64,000 nucleotides of DNA from Pontederia crassipes (lineage: Eukaryota > Streptophyta > Magnoliopsida > Commelinales > Pontederiaceae): the NCBI GenBank assembly GCA_030549335.1, contig CM060194.1, positions 13,580,171 to 13,644,170 on the forward strand. The letters are read 5' to 3'. The notes beneath the pieces were generated by a model, which was given only the letters and a program-made list of their open reading frames with translations, did no database searches and was not told the DNA's origin. The translations under genes and the position numbers were made by a program. Below, piece by piece: positions 1 to 11,892 of the stretch (position 1 is the stretch's first letter; each line of letters starts with the position of its first letter).

Positions 1-914
1 CACGACGTCCAGATCCGACCGTTCATGGCCGCTGTGGCTGAATCTGGCCGGCAGAGACCAGATCCGGCCGCTCGTGTGAAGTGATTTATATAGAATATAA
101 TAGTCATCCACCTTTTTTAACAGTGGTCTAGCGATTGCAAGTGGAATGATTTCTCGAGTGAACATCAACTTTTTTTATATAGAATATAATAGTCATCCAA
201 CTTTAACTTCGAAATATTACTATCGTCAAACTTAAATTATTATAACAATAAGGTCATAACTTAAGCTTCTAAAGTCCACGGTCATTTAACGTAGGTTGTT
301 GTAACTCTAAGATTCAAAACTGAAATGGTCATCTAACTTTACTCTTATAACTACAAGGTCGTCTAACTTTACTCTTATAACTACAAGGTCATCTAACTTT
401 ATTTTAAAATCAATATAAGCATCCATTTACATTGTTCATGTTACTAGAGGTCATCCAGTTACATTGTTCAATTGACATTTACATTCATGATAGAAATTAA
501 TGATAACTAATTTTAATCATATGTATTCAACACATTTTATAAACATATTGATTAACATTAGTATTATATGTACATTATCATTATCAAATTAGTTAAATTT
601 CCAACATAATTATAAATTTACAAATTTTAAGTCTTTCAATTAATTTTATTCAGCATTCTATTAACTTACTTGTTATATTAGTTTTACAATATGTCTTTTA
701 TATTTTTAAAGAGTCTTTTATATTTTTATAATATATATTTTTATAATCATTATGTTAATATTTTAGTCCACATTAATTAAAGATGCATTTATATATAATT
801 ATTTATTGAAGTATATATTAATGTTTATAATCATATATATTAATACATATAATATTATTTATGCTAATAATAATATTTTTTATATAAGTATTGATAATAA
901 ATAATATTATTTTA
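1..914. other. AT-rich intergenic DNA at window edge
   Basis: The first 90 bases are GC-rich and share the aatctggcc / gatccggcc style of the minisatellite at 1.2 kb, so they may be the end of a related element cut by the window. The rest is AT-rich with no ORF, RNA gene or clear transposon terminus. It contains the short tandem repeat listed separately. Confidence 0.6.
328..400. repeat. 30-bp tandem repeat, about 2.4 copies
   Basis: The unit begins ggtcatctaacttta and recurs at 328, 358 and 388 (partial). The copies are almost identical; one cat/cgt difference is seen. Looser relatives of the same phrase occur at 185-300 and 410-470, so it is part of a larger decayed repeat. Confidence 0.8.
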
Positions 915-1194
915 ATTATCGGCGGGTAACACCCATAAATTACCGATGAATTTTAAATTCTTCGGTAATTCCGAAAGATATACCCGTCGCTAATTTTGAT
1001 ATTTTTCTGCCCAATTTTTCCCTCCTTCCCGTGCCCCCTCTCTCCTTATATTTTCTGTTCCTCCTCGTTTTCTACTCGTTCTCCCCCTCTCTCCAACTCG
1101 TTCTCCCCACTCTCTCATCCTCTCCCACGACGGCGATGGCAACGACTCTCGACTTCGGCCATTCGACCGCCCTCCCCCTCTTCCTCTTCCTCAC

Positions 1195-1480
1195 AGGAGA
1201 CCGGATCCGACGTGCGAGCGGTCGGATCCAACCCGCAGGCGACCGGATCCGCTTTCGAGCTGTGGGATCCGGTCGCGGGCAGTCGGATCCGATCGCGGGC
1301 GGCCGGATCCGATCGCGGGAAGGTCGGATCTGGTCGCAGGCGGCTGGATTCACGCGCGAGCGGCCGGACTCGCTCACAGGCAGCCGGCTCCGTGCGTGGG
1401 CGGCCGGATCTGATCGCGGGCGATCGATCCAACGCGCGGGCGGCCAGATCCGCGTGCGGGCGATTTGGTGCATGGGCGGC
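1195..1480. repeat. GC-rich minisatellite, about 20-bp unit
   Basis: Roughly thirteen diverged copies of a 19-21 bp unit close to cggatccgatcgcgggcggc lie head to tail. The high GC content and near-3n unit lengths keep several frames open on both strands, which explains the arginine/glycine/serine-rich ORFs seen here. Confidence 0.85.
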
Positions 1481-1668
1481 CGAATCCAGTGCGCTGGCAG
1501 CCAATCGCGTCCGTGGGCTCTCTCTCTATCTCGATTCTGGCCGCCTGCTGCCGGATCGGCGTTGGCTGCCAATCCGGCAGTAGGCGGCCTAATTTTTTTA
1601 TATTTTTAAAAATTTTTCGATGGACCAATCCATCGCATTCTGTCGGTGCCTACAACGGTCAGCGCCCG

Positions 1669-1852
1669 TTCAAGGCTTCGACGGGTGTCGCTTGCTGAAG
1701 ACTTCGACGGGTGTCGCCCGCCGAAGCCTTCGACGGGTGTTGCCCGCCGCGACCCATCGAAGGCTTTGACGGGTCCTCACCCGTCGAAGCCTTCGACGGG
1801 AGTTCTCTTGTCGAAAGCTTCGACGGGAGTTCTTCCATCGGAACTATCGACG
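1669..1852. repeat. Tandem repeat of a cgaagccttcgacgggt motif
   Basis: About six irregular copies of a 25-30 bp unit containing gaagccttcgacgggtgt follow each other. The core ttcgacggg then thins out into the ttcgacgga motifs that continue to about 2110. The repeat lies inside the CACTA-like relic. Confidence 0.75.
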
Positions 1853-2135
1853 GAAAACTAGTCGAAATCCGTGGAAAGTTGCGAAGGGGCCAACACTCCT
1901 TCCTTCGGCTTCAACAGTCGGATTAGGATCTTCCGACGTCAAAATCCATCGGAAGTTCTGAAGGATGACCTTTCCTTCGAAACTTTCGACGGATTTTAGC
2001 CGTAAAAAATTTAGAAGGTCATTTTCCCATCGCAACATCCGTCAAAACTTTCGAAGAGATATTTGAGGGTCGTCGATAATTTTTTTTGACGATAAATTTT
2101 TCAACTAATCACTATCCGTTGAAAAATCCGTCGCG

Positions 2136-2666
2136 AAGGCATATTTTTGAATATGAATAATGTCTGACTTTTTTTCTCAAGGAATCAAAATGTTGACAAT
2201 TTTTGGAAGAAAAGATGGACAAAGTGTTCATCAGCTAATTTTCCAGTATTTACATATCATTTTTCTCAAGAATTCCTGAATGAGGAGTAGTTTCTAAACA
2301 TGGTTTACTAGGCTTCGACAATAATTCATAAAGAATGGCCATGGCATTGGTTAAGAGATAATGAGGTGAGATTGAACCCACATTGGTTCAGTTGTGTTAG
2401 CCAACACCAACACCAAGCAAACATCAATGTACATTTAGCGCAAAGTAACAAAAGAAAGAAAACAACTAACCAAACGAAGGAGAAAGATTTATTTAAGCCT
2501 GTTCAAGATCCGTTCTTGAACATGCAGCTCTGCTATGACGATTTCTTGGTACCTTATAACTTAACTTCAAATGCTACTCGTCATTTGGATTGAATTAAGC
2601 TATAGATTCGTCGTTAGGCAAATGTGACATGGACAAGTAACTAGAACTCTTTGATTAAATTTCAAC
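2136..2666. other. Intergenic; unrecognised 75-codon ORF
   Basis: AT-rich sequence with a 75-codon plus-strand ORF at 2366-2593 that starts MRLNPHWF and has a Gln/Asn/Lys-rich middle. I recognise no family, and no splice partners or promoter are evident. It could be a piece of a decayed gene or transposon. Confidence 0.4.
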
Positions 2667-3468
2667 CAGTGGCGGAGCTAAAAAATATCACAAGTGGATG
2701 CACAATATAGTATAGTGTAGTTTTAAATATTAAAAATAATATTGAATATGATAAAATAAATATTACTTTATATAACAATTGAAAAATATTTTATTCTTTT
2801 TCAAAATATATCGAAATTCACATATAAAAAGTATAGAAATTTTAAAATATAAATTCAATATGTATTATTATAATAATGTCATTTTTTACATTTATTTCAC
2901 CTCATTATGAAAAAAAATTCATAATATATATCAACATTTGTTAGATAAAATAAAAAAATATTTTATTAAAGAATAACTATAGGTGCTAAATGAAATATTA
3001 GAATAAATATAAGAAACAATATTGAAGTTAATATATTGAAACTAATACATAAAAATATTGGAATTTCAAAATATAAATTCAGTATGTATTATAATTTAAT
3101 TGTTATACTAGTGTCACTTTTACAATTATTTCATTACATTGTGGTAAAATAAAACAAAGGATATTGAAATACGAACATGATAGCATAAAATAAAAAATAT
3201 TAAAAAATTGAATAATGCATGCAAGTCTGCTATGGTAACAAATATGAAACACGATCAAATAAAATGGATGAACTTGGTGGCACATGAACATGATGAAATA
3301 AAAATTGCTTGCACATTGTGAAAAATGAGAAGGACAATTGAAGATGCGACGAGAGCATCAACCATTAAAGCAAGTTATTTGATTTGAAATTATTATGAGT
3401 AAATATTACTTGTATAATTTTTTAGTGGGTGCACTTGCACCATGGGCACCCATGTGACTCTGCCCCTG
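2667..3468. mobile_element. Non-autonomous hAT-like element
   Basis: The left end reads cagtggcggagct and the right end, reverse-complemented, reads caggggcagagtc, a terminal inverted repeat of hAT type. The flanking octamers are atttcaac and tcttcaac (6 of 8 match), which fits an aged 8-bp target-site duplication. The 802-bp interior is AT-rich and non-coding. Confidence 0.7.
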
Positions 3469-4525
3469 TCTTCAACACAGATTATGTAATGAAAGCTACT
3501 TCCACCATTATTGTCCAGTCTATGAATGAAAAGATATATTGACAAAATGCCAACTTTATGATAAATGAGACATGGATAGTATATGAAGGTTTCTAACTAC
3601 GGACGTACAGAGCTCACACGAGATCCGAAGGGCCCAAAGCTGGAGCTCAATGACGAACTTATTGGTGTGAAATAGCATCTATGATGAGTTCATCATCCTT
3701 TCACTATTCTGTTAAAAAAAAGAACCATTTGGAGGACTTCATCAGAGATGAAATTCCTTAACTTGACGACAACTACGAATGCAACTTGCTTTTAGTATAC
3801 TAATGAAAAAGGCGGGAAGTAAAACAGACACTCCTGTGCCCTTAGTGCACAGTGTTGAAATTTGATGTGCTAACTAATCTTCACAAAAGTTATTTTATAT
3901 CCTTAACTCCCATGGACGAACCTACATGGTCAAATATGGAGTCTTATGTATGTTATTAGATATTTTAATAGTTATACAATGTACTAATATTAATTAATCA
4001 TAGTTTAGTAATTTGAATCCACTTGAATTTCTTTAAATTTTTAATAAAAAATATTTTTTTCATAATTTTAATATTTTCCAACATTATCATTTATACAAGA
4101 AAAATACTTCTTTATTGTATTATTTAATTCACTTTAAAATAAATCATCATAATCAATTTTAAACTTATCTTAAATATCTAGTTTTGCTATTTTATTGAAA
4201 GAATATTTTATAAGTACATGGAACCAAATAGATACATTTAATTTTAAATGAGATAATTAGTTGAATACAAGGATAATAATTAGTTATTTTATAAATTTTT
4301 TCAATTCAAATGACTACTGACCATTTTTAGTCACTTCTAATTAACTTTATCCATTTTAATTATTATAAAATATAAAAAATATATAATTTGCACCTATAAT
4401 GCTCTGGGCCTTAGGTCCGCCCCTACACTTCCCCTCATGTTTGTTAACTTACCTCACCATTTTGGACAACTTGAGAAAAATATATTTTTTAATAAGAGAT
4501 TAATGAGATTTCAACACTTAACAAT
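3469..4525. other. AT-rich intergenic DNA
   Basis: No gene is visible. A second, more decayed hAT-like sequence may run from about 3900 (catggacgaacctac) to 4425 (taggtccgcccctac), but its ends match poorly and no target-site duplication was found. The ORF at 4437-4817 runs from this DNA into the copia LTR and is not called. Confidence 0.45.
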
Positions 4526-4539
4526 TGTCTTTGATACCA

Positions 4540-4881
4540 TGTCAAAAGAACAAATTAAAGAACACATTCTTCCATACTCCCTTACATCGCTACAGAAACT
4601 AGATCCAAAAAATAAGAAAAAGAAGAAGAATTTGGAAGCAAGATGTAATGAGCTCACATTCCACCAACCCATGATTGCACCTTCCTCTTCTATTTATATG
4701 TCTAGATCTAACTATCCGATCGCATCTTCCATAAGAAGCAATGTAATAAATCGCCATGCTACAATATCAATTGCCCCTACGCAGACAACTAACTATCAAT
4801 ATATACTAGTCTATTGATATAAATTAAACAGGGTTCATTTGCATGTTATACTAATACTACAAATGGAACACCTTGATAACA
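4540..4881 (-). repeat. Copia-type LTR (342 bp, TG...CA)
   Basis: On the minus strand the sequence begins TGTTATCAAGG directly after the polypurine tract and ends TTTTGACA. It is followed at once by TGGTATCAAAGAC, which looks like a second primer-binding site. An LTR that closes one internal region and opens another is the arrangement left by tandem or recombined elements. Confidence 0.7.
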
Positions 4882-6308
4882 CTCCTCTTCAAGTTGGGAG
4901 GCTGAACAAATCAAAGAGTCCCAACTTGCAACTAAGGTAGCCGTGCTATCCTCGATCAAGTGCTTTGGTTAATTAATCGGCAAGTTGATCTTTAGTAGAA
5001 GCATGTTGCAATCGATACATGTATCATGCACAAAATGACAGACAACCTCGATGTGTTTTATGGGTTTGTGAAACAAAGGGTTCCCGACAATTTGAATGAC
5101 AACCCTATTGTCACAATATACATTAATTAGCTTAATCAAAAGCAGACATAATTCAGAAAACAGATGATCTAACTAGATGAGCTCAACAACCACCAAGGCA
5201 ATATTGTAGTATTTTGATTTGGCAAAAGATTGAGAGATTACATTTTGTTTTTAGACTTGGATGAAACTAGAGATTGACCAAATTTAGTACAAAAAATAGA
5301 CAAACCATTGAGTGAATAGGCATGATGACCAATCAGCATCATAATAGGTCGAAACAATTGTGTCTCGATGTGCAATAAACAAAAGACCTTTCCCTAGTGA
5401 TTGATTGAGGTATACAACAATTTGTATTGTTGCATCCCAATGAGACTATTTTGGCATATGCATAAATTGACTTAACAATCTAACAACGTATGTAATATTT
5501 GGTCTAGTACGTGTCACATATATTAGTCGATCAACTAACTTTTGATATTTATCAAGTGAAGATAAAAGAGAATCACTGGTTGCCGAAGAAATCTTACACC
5601 TCTTATCATACTTGTAAGTAGTATATTTTTTTTGTTTTGTTCCATGGGAGTACCTATTGGCCTTGCTCCTTAAAGTCCATATCCAAGAAAGAATCACAAA
5701 TCTCACAAGTCCTTGATTTTAATTTTGTATTGTAAAGCCTCTTTTGCATATTTGATAAGCTCCAAACTATTTTTTGGTACTAAAATATTATCTACATAAA
5801 CTAGCAAGACAACGAACTTTGTACCTTTAGACTTAGTGAATTCTACTTTGAATAAACCCCGCTTGAGTAAGTATTTTAGTGAATTTTGTATTCCACTGTC
5901 TTGATGCTTATTTCAAATCATATAAGGATCTTAAGAGTTTACACACCTTCTCTCCCTCACTTAGAAGACCCTCAGGAATAGTCATGTAGACTTCTTTGTA
6001 AACATCCACATTTAAGAAGGCATTATTAACATCCCAATGTAATAGCACCCACTAATTTGTACAATAGCTATAAGTAAAGTTTTAATGGTAAATGACTTTG
6101 CAACTTGTTAAATTGTTTCCTTCAAATCAATCCCTTCTTTTTTGTTGTAACCCTTTGCAACTATTTGTGCTTTAAACCTCTTAACTTGTTCAGTAGTTGT
6201 AAACATCACTTTATAAATCCATTTACATCCAACAACCTTCTTTCCTATTGGTAAATCAACCAACTCCCAAATGTTATTAGCCTTTAAGGTCACAAGTTCT
6301 TCATTCAT
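4882..6308 (-). pseudogene. Copia pol remnant: reverse transcriptase and RNase H
   Basis: The reverse transcriptase opens at 6308 with MNEELVTLKANNIWELV and the conserved GCKWIYKV and AKGYNKKEGID motifs (6308-6108). The active-site box is visible near 5790-5815 as LLVYVDNILV, with Asn in place of the second Asp of YVDD. The RLIYVTRTRPNITYVV block lies at 5446-5540, followed by RNase H pieces resembling YYDADWSSC (about 5340) and YCDNRVVIQIV (about 5110). Several stops and frame changes separate these pieces. The altered active site and missing integrase indicate a dead copy. Confidence 0.85.
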
Positions 6309-6519
6309 TGCATGGACCCATTTTGGATCTTAAATTACTTGTTTATAAGAGCAAGACTCAAATACTTTGAAAGAAGCAAACAAAAAAGTATTGTAGTGCT
6401 TTGTTGCAAGTTTAACCTTCTCACATCACAACTTGAGCTTTGTTGTGTCTGAACATTATTTGCAATCGAGTGATTCCTACCTTTATTAAACTTGTAATTA
6501 GGAGGAAAATTAATCAACT

Positions 6520-7111
6520 TATATCACTAACTCTTTTGATGTCATGACTCCTTACAGTGATAACAAATTGTATTATAATCCCATATGTTTCTTCAATTAA
6601 TTGATTGAGTTTTGTTTCCCCCACATATCTAGTTGTTGACCTGCAACACTACTTGTGATAAGCAATGTCTACTTGTGATAAGCAATGTCCTTTTCTGCCT
6701 TTACTCTTCTTCGATTAGAAGTGAGTATTCATGATTAATAGAAGGTAGAGGACTCAATAATAAAATTTGAGTTCTAGCATGATTAAACTTATCATTAAGC
6801 CCGATTAAAAATTTGTAGAGTTTTTAATTATTTTGTGCCTCAATGTAATCCTTCAAAATGTTGAAGGATGGTAATTATGACAAAGCCAAGTTAAGTTCCT
6901 CTCGAAGATTTTATAATTTTGTAAAATACTCAGCTATTGTAAGTGAATCTTGTACAAGTGTATAAATCTCATTTTGCATTGTATATACCTTGTTAGAATT
7001 ATGTTTTTCAAATCTCTCCTTAAGATTTATCCATATTGTACTAGCACTTTGGGTGTATGAAATTTTACCAATTAATCCTTTAATATATGTACTCACAACC
7101 CATGGTAACAC
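6520..7111 (-). pseudogene. Copia gag remnant
   Basis: The ORF at 7111-6911 contains IWINLKERFEKHNSNKVYTMQNEI, which matches the pattern of plant copia gag (UBN2-type) proteins, here broken at the line WINLKERF onward into its usual leader-helix region. A CX2C start of a zinc knuckle (CYHCKES followed by a stop) is visible near 6535-6560. The chain is interrupted between the two, and no full gag protein can be read. Confidence 0.7.
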
Positions 7112-7485
7112 CAGGGCATTACACCTCTACCACTTTAATTGTAAAGTTCTCTCAACTTTGTTTATAGGGAAGGAGCCATTCATAAACACATGCTTATCTT
7201 TAGTTAGGAGCCATTCAAGATAATTATTTGAACCAGTATGTTGTTCAGTAATTAAAACATCTCATAGGGAATCTGAAGTACTAAGAAACAAGGGGCTTAA
7301 AATGTCTATAGTAGTGGAAACATTAGATCCAACAAGAGAAGAAGAACTAGAGTAATCATTCGAAGACATTTCCACAGAAGTTAATCAAATCTCAGAAATC
7401 AAATATCTCATATCTAAGCGAAACCAAAACCAATTGAAATGCTCAAACTCGACAATGCGAGGAATTCCACATATCTAATTCAATA

Positions 7486-7498
7486 GGCTTTGATACCA
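7486..7498 (-). other. Primer-binding site of the copia element
   Basis: On the minus strand the sequence TGGTATCAAAGCC matches the usual plant copia primer-binding site complementary to initiator tRNA-Met (TGGTATCAGAGC), with one change. It fixes the direction of the element and the inner end of its 5' LTR. Confidence 0.75.
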
Positions 7499-7814
7499 TA
7501 ATGAAATTTAATGTATTAATTAATTTTTCTAAAAACTTAAATCATTAAAGAGCAATATTAATCGTCAATGACAAAGTCACAAGTGCGTAGGCCGTGGTGG
7601 TGGCAGCCCACAAGACAAAGCGACACAAGGTGAACACCGTGGGGGCAGAGGTGAAGGCTTCGTCCAATGACGCGACGAGATCACGGGATCGCGCGATGTG
7701 TAATCGAGAGAAGAGCAAAGAAGAGGAAGAGGAAATGGAGGGTACAAGACCTCCCTCCATTGCAGACTACTTATTTATCATAACATTACATATCTTTAAT
7801 GAACAATATAACTA

Positions 7815-7906
7815 GATGATCATATAATGTCCATTGAATAATTACTATTCGTAAAATAAGGATGATCATATAATGTCCATTGAATAATTACTATTCATAA
7901 AATAAG
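7815..7906. repeat. 46-bp tandem duplication
   Basis: The segment beginning gatgatcatataatgtcc at 7815 is repeated at 7861 with a single visible g/a change near its end. It lies just outside the putative copia LTR and looks recent. Confidence 0.9.
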
Positions 7907-9674
7907 GCTTATTATCATAAATTAGTGTTAGATTATCCTATCATTATGTTAGTGTTCATAAATTAACCATATAATTTAAAATTAAACTTATCAAATTGGT
8001 GATTTTTAAAAGATTAAAATAATTATATCTATTTTACTCTTTATTTCTTTGTAACCAAATTAAAGATAAATAAATTTATTTAAGGATAATCAAAATATTT
8101 ACTAATGTTAATCTTTCATGATTTATATATTATAATTTCTATCCAAACAAATTGATTAAACTAACTCGACTTATCTCATTAATTTATATTCAAATACAGC
8201 ACACTCCATCTCACCAACCCTTACTTGACCACTGTATTACATTTCTTTATCATTAAATTACCAAACAGAACTTTAAGAATAGTGTAGATTCACATTATGA
8301 TAATTCAACTAAAATTAAATTTCCTTTGTTGGGTAGGATCATGTCATTTTTATTAAGCACTATTAGATCTAACATCGATGTAAATGTAAAATAGAACCAC
8401 CATCTTAAGTAAAAGGAAAAAAAAAGTGAGCCTTGGATCTCAAATCCGATGGGTTTAATGCAGGTAGCAGAATTCTATTTTAGCACTTTTATTAAATGTC
8501 ATAATCAATTTTGATATTTTATTTAGCATATCATATTTGATTTCTTTTCACTTATTCAATGCATCACCTTAATTTCTTCACTCGGACGAAATTTGAAACA
8601 AACCATTTTATTGATTTAAAAAATAACAGTAATTTATTAAAATTTGTATACCAAAACGAAGTGTTTTACACATCCAATCAATTAACTAACATTTTCAGCT
8701 GAACAGAAAATAAGAATAAAACCATTTTATTTAGGTAAAATAATAAGCCTTATGTTGTCGGATAATAATTATTCAATGAAGATTATATGATAATCTAGTT
8801 TAAGTGTGATTATGTTAGTGTTCGTAAATTCATAAATTATGTTAGTGTGATTATGTTAGTCTAAAAGTTTAAGTGTGATTATATTAGTGTTCATAAATGA
8901 TAATCACACTTAAATGATGAATTTAATCTTATGGTTTTATTTTATTATTATACTAGTGTTCGTAATTTATTGGATGTGTAAATGCATAAATGATGAAATT
9001 TGTGAACACTAACTTAATCACACTTAAACTTTTAAAATTAATATCCAAATATAGCGTACTTTTTTTAAAAAATCCACTCTGAGCTAATTAAATCTAACCC
9101 GTGCCTAGTCATCCTTCCATCCACACATACCTAAAACCCAATCTACAAATTGATTAAATTACTATTTTATTTAAGCATTTGTTCGAATTGGGCAAAATAT
9201 AGTGGATAGCGGATGGATTATTTTGAGGGGAGGCGAAATAAAATTTACTTGAAAATAAAATTAAATTAACAGAAAACAATTTCTACTCGATGAAGTAAAA
9301 TTATTTAATCAAGATTAATTAAAGTCTTTAATAAAGTTGACTACTTTTATATGATCCGAAATATTATAACCATTATTATCTTATTTGATACGATAAAAAA
9401 AATAAGAGTGAGACTATTATCACCCCATTTTATTTCACAATCATAACAATGTCCACCATTCACAAGTAGTAATATATAGTTTTCTGACATTAATTTTGTT
9501 TACAATAACACCCCAGAGGTATAATCAACAACATTTTTATACACATAATTGAATCATTAATAGGTTCACAACTGTAAAATAATTTCTTATTTTCAAGACA
9601 TTAAACAGGGCCAATCAACACATCCACAAGCATGAATAGTAGATTGGAGCTTCATGATGCAAGACTCCTCCTCT
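7907..9674. other. AT-rich intergenic DNA downstream of fructokinase
   Basis: No coding sequence is seen. Phrases such as gtgtgattatgttagtgttc recur several times between 8790 and 8910, next to the foldback listed separately. The last few hundred bases before 9675 presumably hold the fructokinase 3' UTR and polyadenylation region; no site could be fixed. Confidence 0.6.
8862..9034. repeat. Foldback (MITE-like) inverted repeat
   Basis: The arm at 8862-8897 (taaaagtttaagtgtgatta...) is the near-exact reverse complement of 8998-9034, with about 100 bp between. The size and structure fit a small MITE or foldback element. No target-site duplication was resolved. Confidence 0.65.
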
Positions 9675-10996
9675 CTAAGCTCCACGGAGAAGATTCAGGG
9701 CTTCTGCTTGGTTAGGCAGAGCAGGAATGGCGCCTTTCTTGGTGGTGGTGATGGCTCCACACGCATTTGCAAACTTCAAAACAGCCCTCAGCTTCTTCTC
9801 GTCCTGATCAAGAAAACCCAAACAGATGTTTTTGATGTCCACTAAATGTCTAAATCCAAACTATCGGCAACATGATCCATGCATTGATATCATTAGACAT
9901 GAGTTTACCTGCAGCACAGATCTGTCTTCAACTATCTTGCGAAGCATTGCACCTACAAATGCATCACCGGCGCCTGTTGTATCAATCGTGTCTACCACAA
10001 ATCCTTCCACAATACCTCGAAAATCCTACAAGGGAATTAATTGGAACCACAGAACTGCATGAGCTACGGATAATTATAGGAGCTTAGAAGAAGAAGAAGA
10101 TGATGATGATAAAGCAGAGGACTGTTCTCTTGCAGGTGTTGAGAACATATATGTGATGTATAGGTACCTTGGTGAAGTACTTGCAGCCTTTCTCTCCGAG
10201 GGTCACCAGCAGAAGCTTGAACTGAGGCCTCCACAGGGTGAGCACCACCTCGTCGTCGACGGAGTCCCGGCCGGTCAGGAACTCGAGCTCGACGTCGCTG
10301 ACCTTGACGACGTCGGCCTTGTTCCATATGCTCATGATCTGCTCCCGCGCGTACTCCGGCGACGGCCACAACGGCAGCCGGAGGTTCGGGTCGTAGGAGA
10401 GCAGCGCCCCTGCTTCTTTGGCCACGATCATGGCTCTGAGGTGAGCCGAGCGGCAGGGCTCCGTGATCAGGCTAATGGATCCGTAGTGGAACACGGCAGC
10501 CTGCGGCAGACGACATCATTGCATTCGATTCAATTCTGATGACATAGCATTGACTAGACAAAATACTAGCAAGAACACGACGATCGTTTACGTTTCTGAT
10601 GATGTCCAGGTTGAGCTCGGCCTCGGTGAGCAGCATGTCGGCGCTCGGGTTACGGTAGAACATGAACTCGCGCTCGCCGTCGGTCCTGAGAGTCACGAAG
10701 GCCAGCGCGGTCCGAGCGCCCGTGTCGAACAGCACGCCGCTGTCGTCAACGCCGTTGTTCCTGAGAATGGCCGCGAGCATGCGGCCGAACTCATCGTCGC
10801 CGAGCTTCCCCATGAAGGCGGCGCGTCCCCCGAGCCGAGCCACGGCGATCGCCACGTTGGCCGGCGCGCCTCCAGGGGCCTTGATGAAGCCGGGGGCCTG
10901 CGCAAGGGACACGCCGGAGACCGTGGGGACGAAGTCAATGAGCATCTCGCCGAAGCTGACGACGAGACCTCTGCTGCCGACGTTGGCGTTGGCCAT
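9675..10996 (-). CDS. Fructokinase (pfkB family), four exons
   Basis: Encodes a cytosolic-type fructokinase, which uses ATP to make fructose-6-phosphate from fructose released by sucrose breakdown. Exons on the minus strand are 10996-10592, 10500-10168, 10025-9909 and 9803-9675. All introns are phase 0 with GT-AG ends, giving 327 aa, the usual length for plant fructokinases. Residues 15-24 ([10 protein letters not shown]) form the sugar-site start. The first pfkB signature is [16 protein letters not shown] (42-57), followed by [11 protein letters not shown]. The second signature DTTGAGDAF (261-269) carries the catalytic Asp267. No transit peptide is visible, which favours the cytosolic over the plastid subgroup. 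The exons are GC-rich, and the start is the first ATG after a CT-rich leader. The ORF appears intact. Fructokinase is near certain; isoform number is not assigned. Confidence 0.95.
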
Positions 10997-10999
10997 CTC

Positions 11000-11112
11000 T
11001 AGCTGCTATTGCCGATAGTGGAGGAGGAGAGCTGAGGGAGAATTAGAGAGAAGAGAGAGAGAGAGGAGAAGGTGTTTGATGGAGAAGAGGAGAGAGATGG
11101 TGTTTATATAAT
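11000..11112 (-). promoter_or_regulatory. Fructokinase core promoter and CT-rich leader
   Basis: On the minus strand a TATATAAA box lies at 11110-11103, about 107 bases upstream of the start codon. A CT-rich stretch (ctctctctctcttctctc) follows at about 11075-11045. A start site near 11075 would give a leader of roughly 80 bases. Pyrimidine-rich leaders are common in highly expressed plant genes; the start site itself is inferred. Confidence 0.6.
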
Positions 11113-11130
11113 GTAGGAGACGCAGGTGGC

Positions 11131-11892
11131 AAAAAACCACACTTTATTAATTTTAGTGTGTGATGGTTAATAAAATTCCTGCATAATGAGATGTCCGATA
11201 CTGATGTAAGATATGGTGTGCATAAAATAGCAAATTATTAGTTTTCTTTGTTTATCATAATCAGCTGATCTGGAGGATTATTTTGATAGATGCAAATTTT
11301 TATTTATTTATTTTACATTAACAATACTTTTCAAGTTATCATGATAAAAAAATGTTAAAAACATAAAAAAAAAAGTGATATGTAAGTTTGTTCGCCACAT
11401 GCTTTGTTTATTTGCAATTGATTCATTTGTCTATTATTAACCATAATATTACATCTTTAGATATATTTTTTAGGCCAGTACAATTAATGACTGTATATTA
11501 TGAAGGCAATGATTGATTCTTTTTTTTTTTAATGTAAGAGCTATTTGAATCGAAGAAGAACTCATAATCAAAACCATATTACCATTAACAAAAGGCCTCT
11601 TTTATATTACATAACAAGAGACATGAAACCACATTAAAAAAAAGAAGCTGAAAACATGAGATGCAGTTGCAAGCATCATAGCTGCCTAAAACGAGTTAAG
11701 CATCAATGATCCATTACATTTGGGTGGATATAAACTCTATTATATTGCCCTTAATTAACTTCATGGATTATTTATCTTGTCAATCCATCATCAAAATATA
11801 AAGTAAAGGACAGACATATTTACATCTGTAAATCCCAAAATGCATCCCCTCTCCCCTCCTTTTCCATCCTGGATGACTTGATCAGAAGATTA
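11131..11892. other. Intergenic between fructokinase and receiver gene
   Basis: AT-rich DNA with no ORF or recognisable repeat. It holds the upstream region of fructokinase and the 3' flank of the receiver gene, both on the minus strand. No other feature could be supported. Confidence 0.6.

Larger units (their letters stand above)
915..2135. mobile_element. Decayed non-autonomous CACTA-type relic
   Basis: The stretch has the same order of parts as the better preserved element at 42882-44684: AT-rich DNA with tcggtaat / ccgatgaat motifs, a CT-rich block, a ggatccgatcg-type GC-rich core, then cgacggat / ccgtcgaaa motifs. The CACTACAAG termini are not visible here, so the boundaries are approximate. 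The overlapping ORFs on both strands between 996 and 1628 are a by-product of the GC-rich repeat and are not called as genes. Confidence 0.5.
4526..7785 (-). mobile_element. Decayed Ty1/copia retrotransposon
   Basis: Read on the minus strand, the order is: a putative 5' LTR (about 7785-7502, beginning TGTTATG), a primer-binding site matching initiator tRNA-Met (TGGTATCAAAGCC), gag, a zinc-knuckle trace, reverse transcriptase, RNase H, a polypurine tract (TTGAAGAGGAG) and an LTR beginning TGTTATC at 4881. The integrase core that should lie between gag and reverse transcriptase is missing, and stops interrupt the coding parts. The two LTR candidates share only their first bases by eye, so they may not be a true pair. 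Confidence 0.8.

Noticed and set aside
996-1628. ORFs of 195, 192 and 166 codons
   Set aside because: All run through the 20-bp minisatellite, overlap each other on both strands and lack any protein family signal.
10153-11018. Plus-strand ORFs of 118-150 codons opposite fructokinase
   Set aside because: They are antisense shadows of the GC-rich fructokinase exons.
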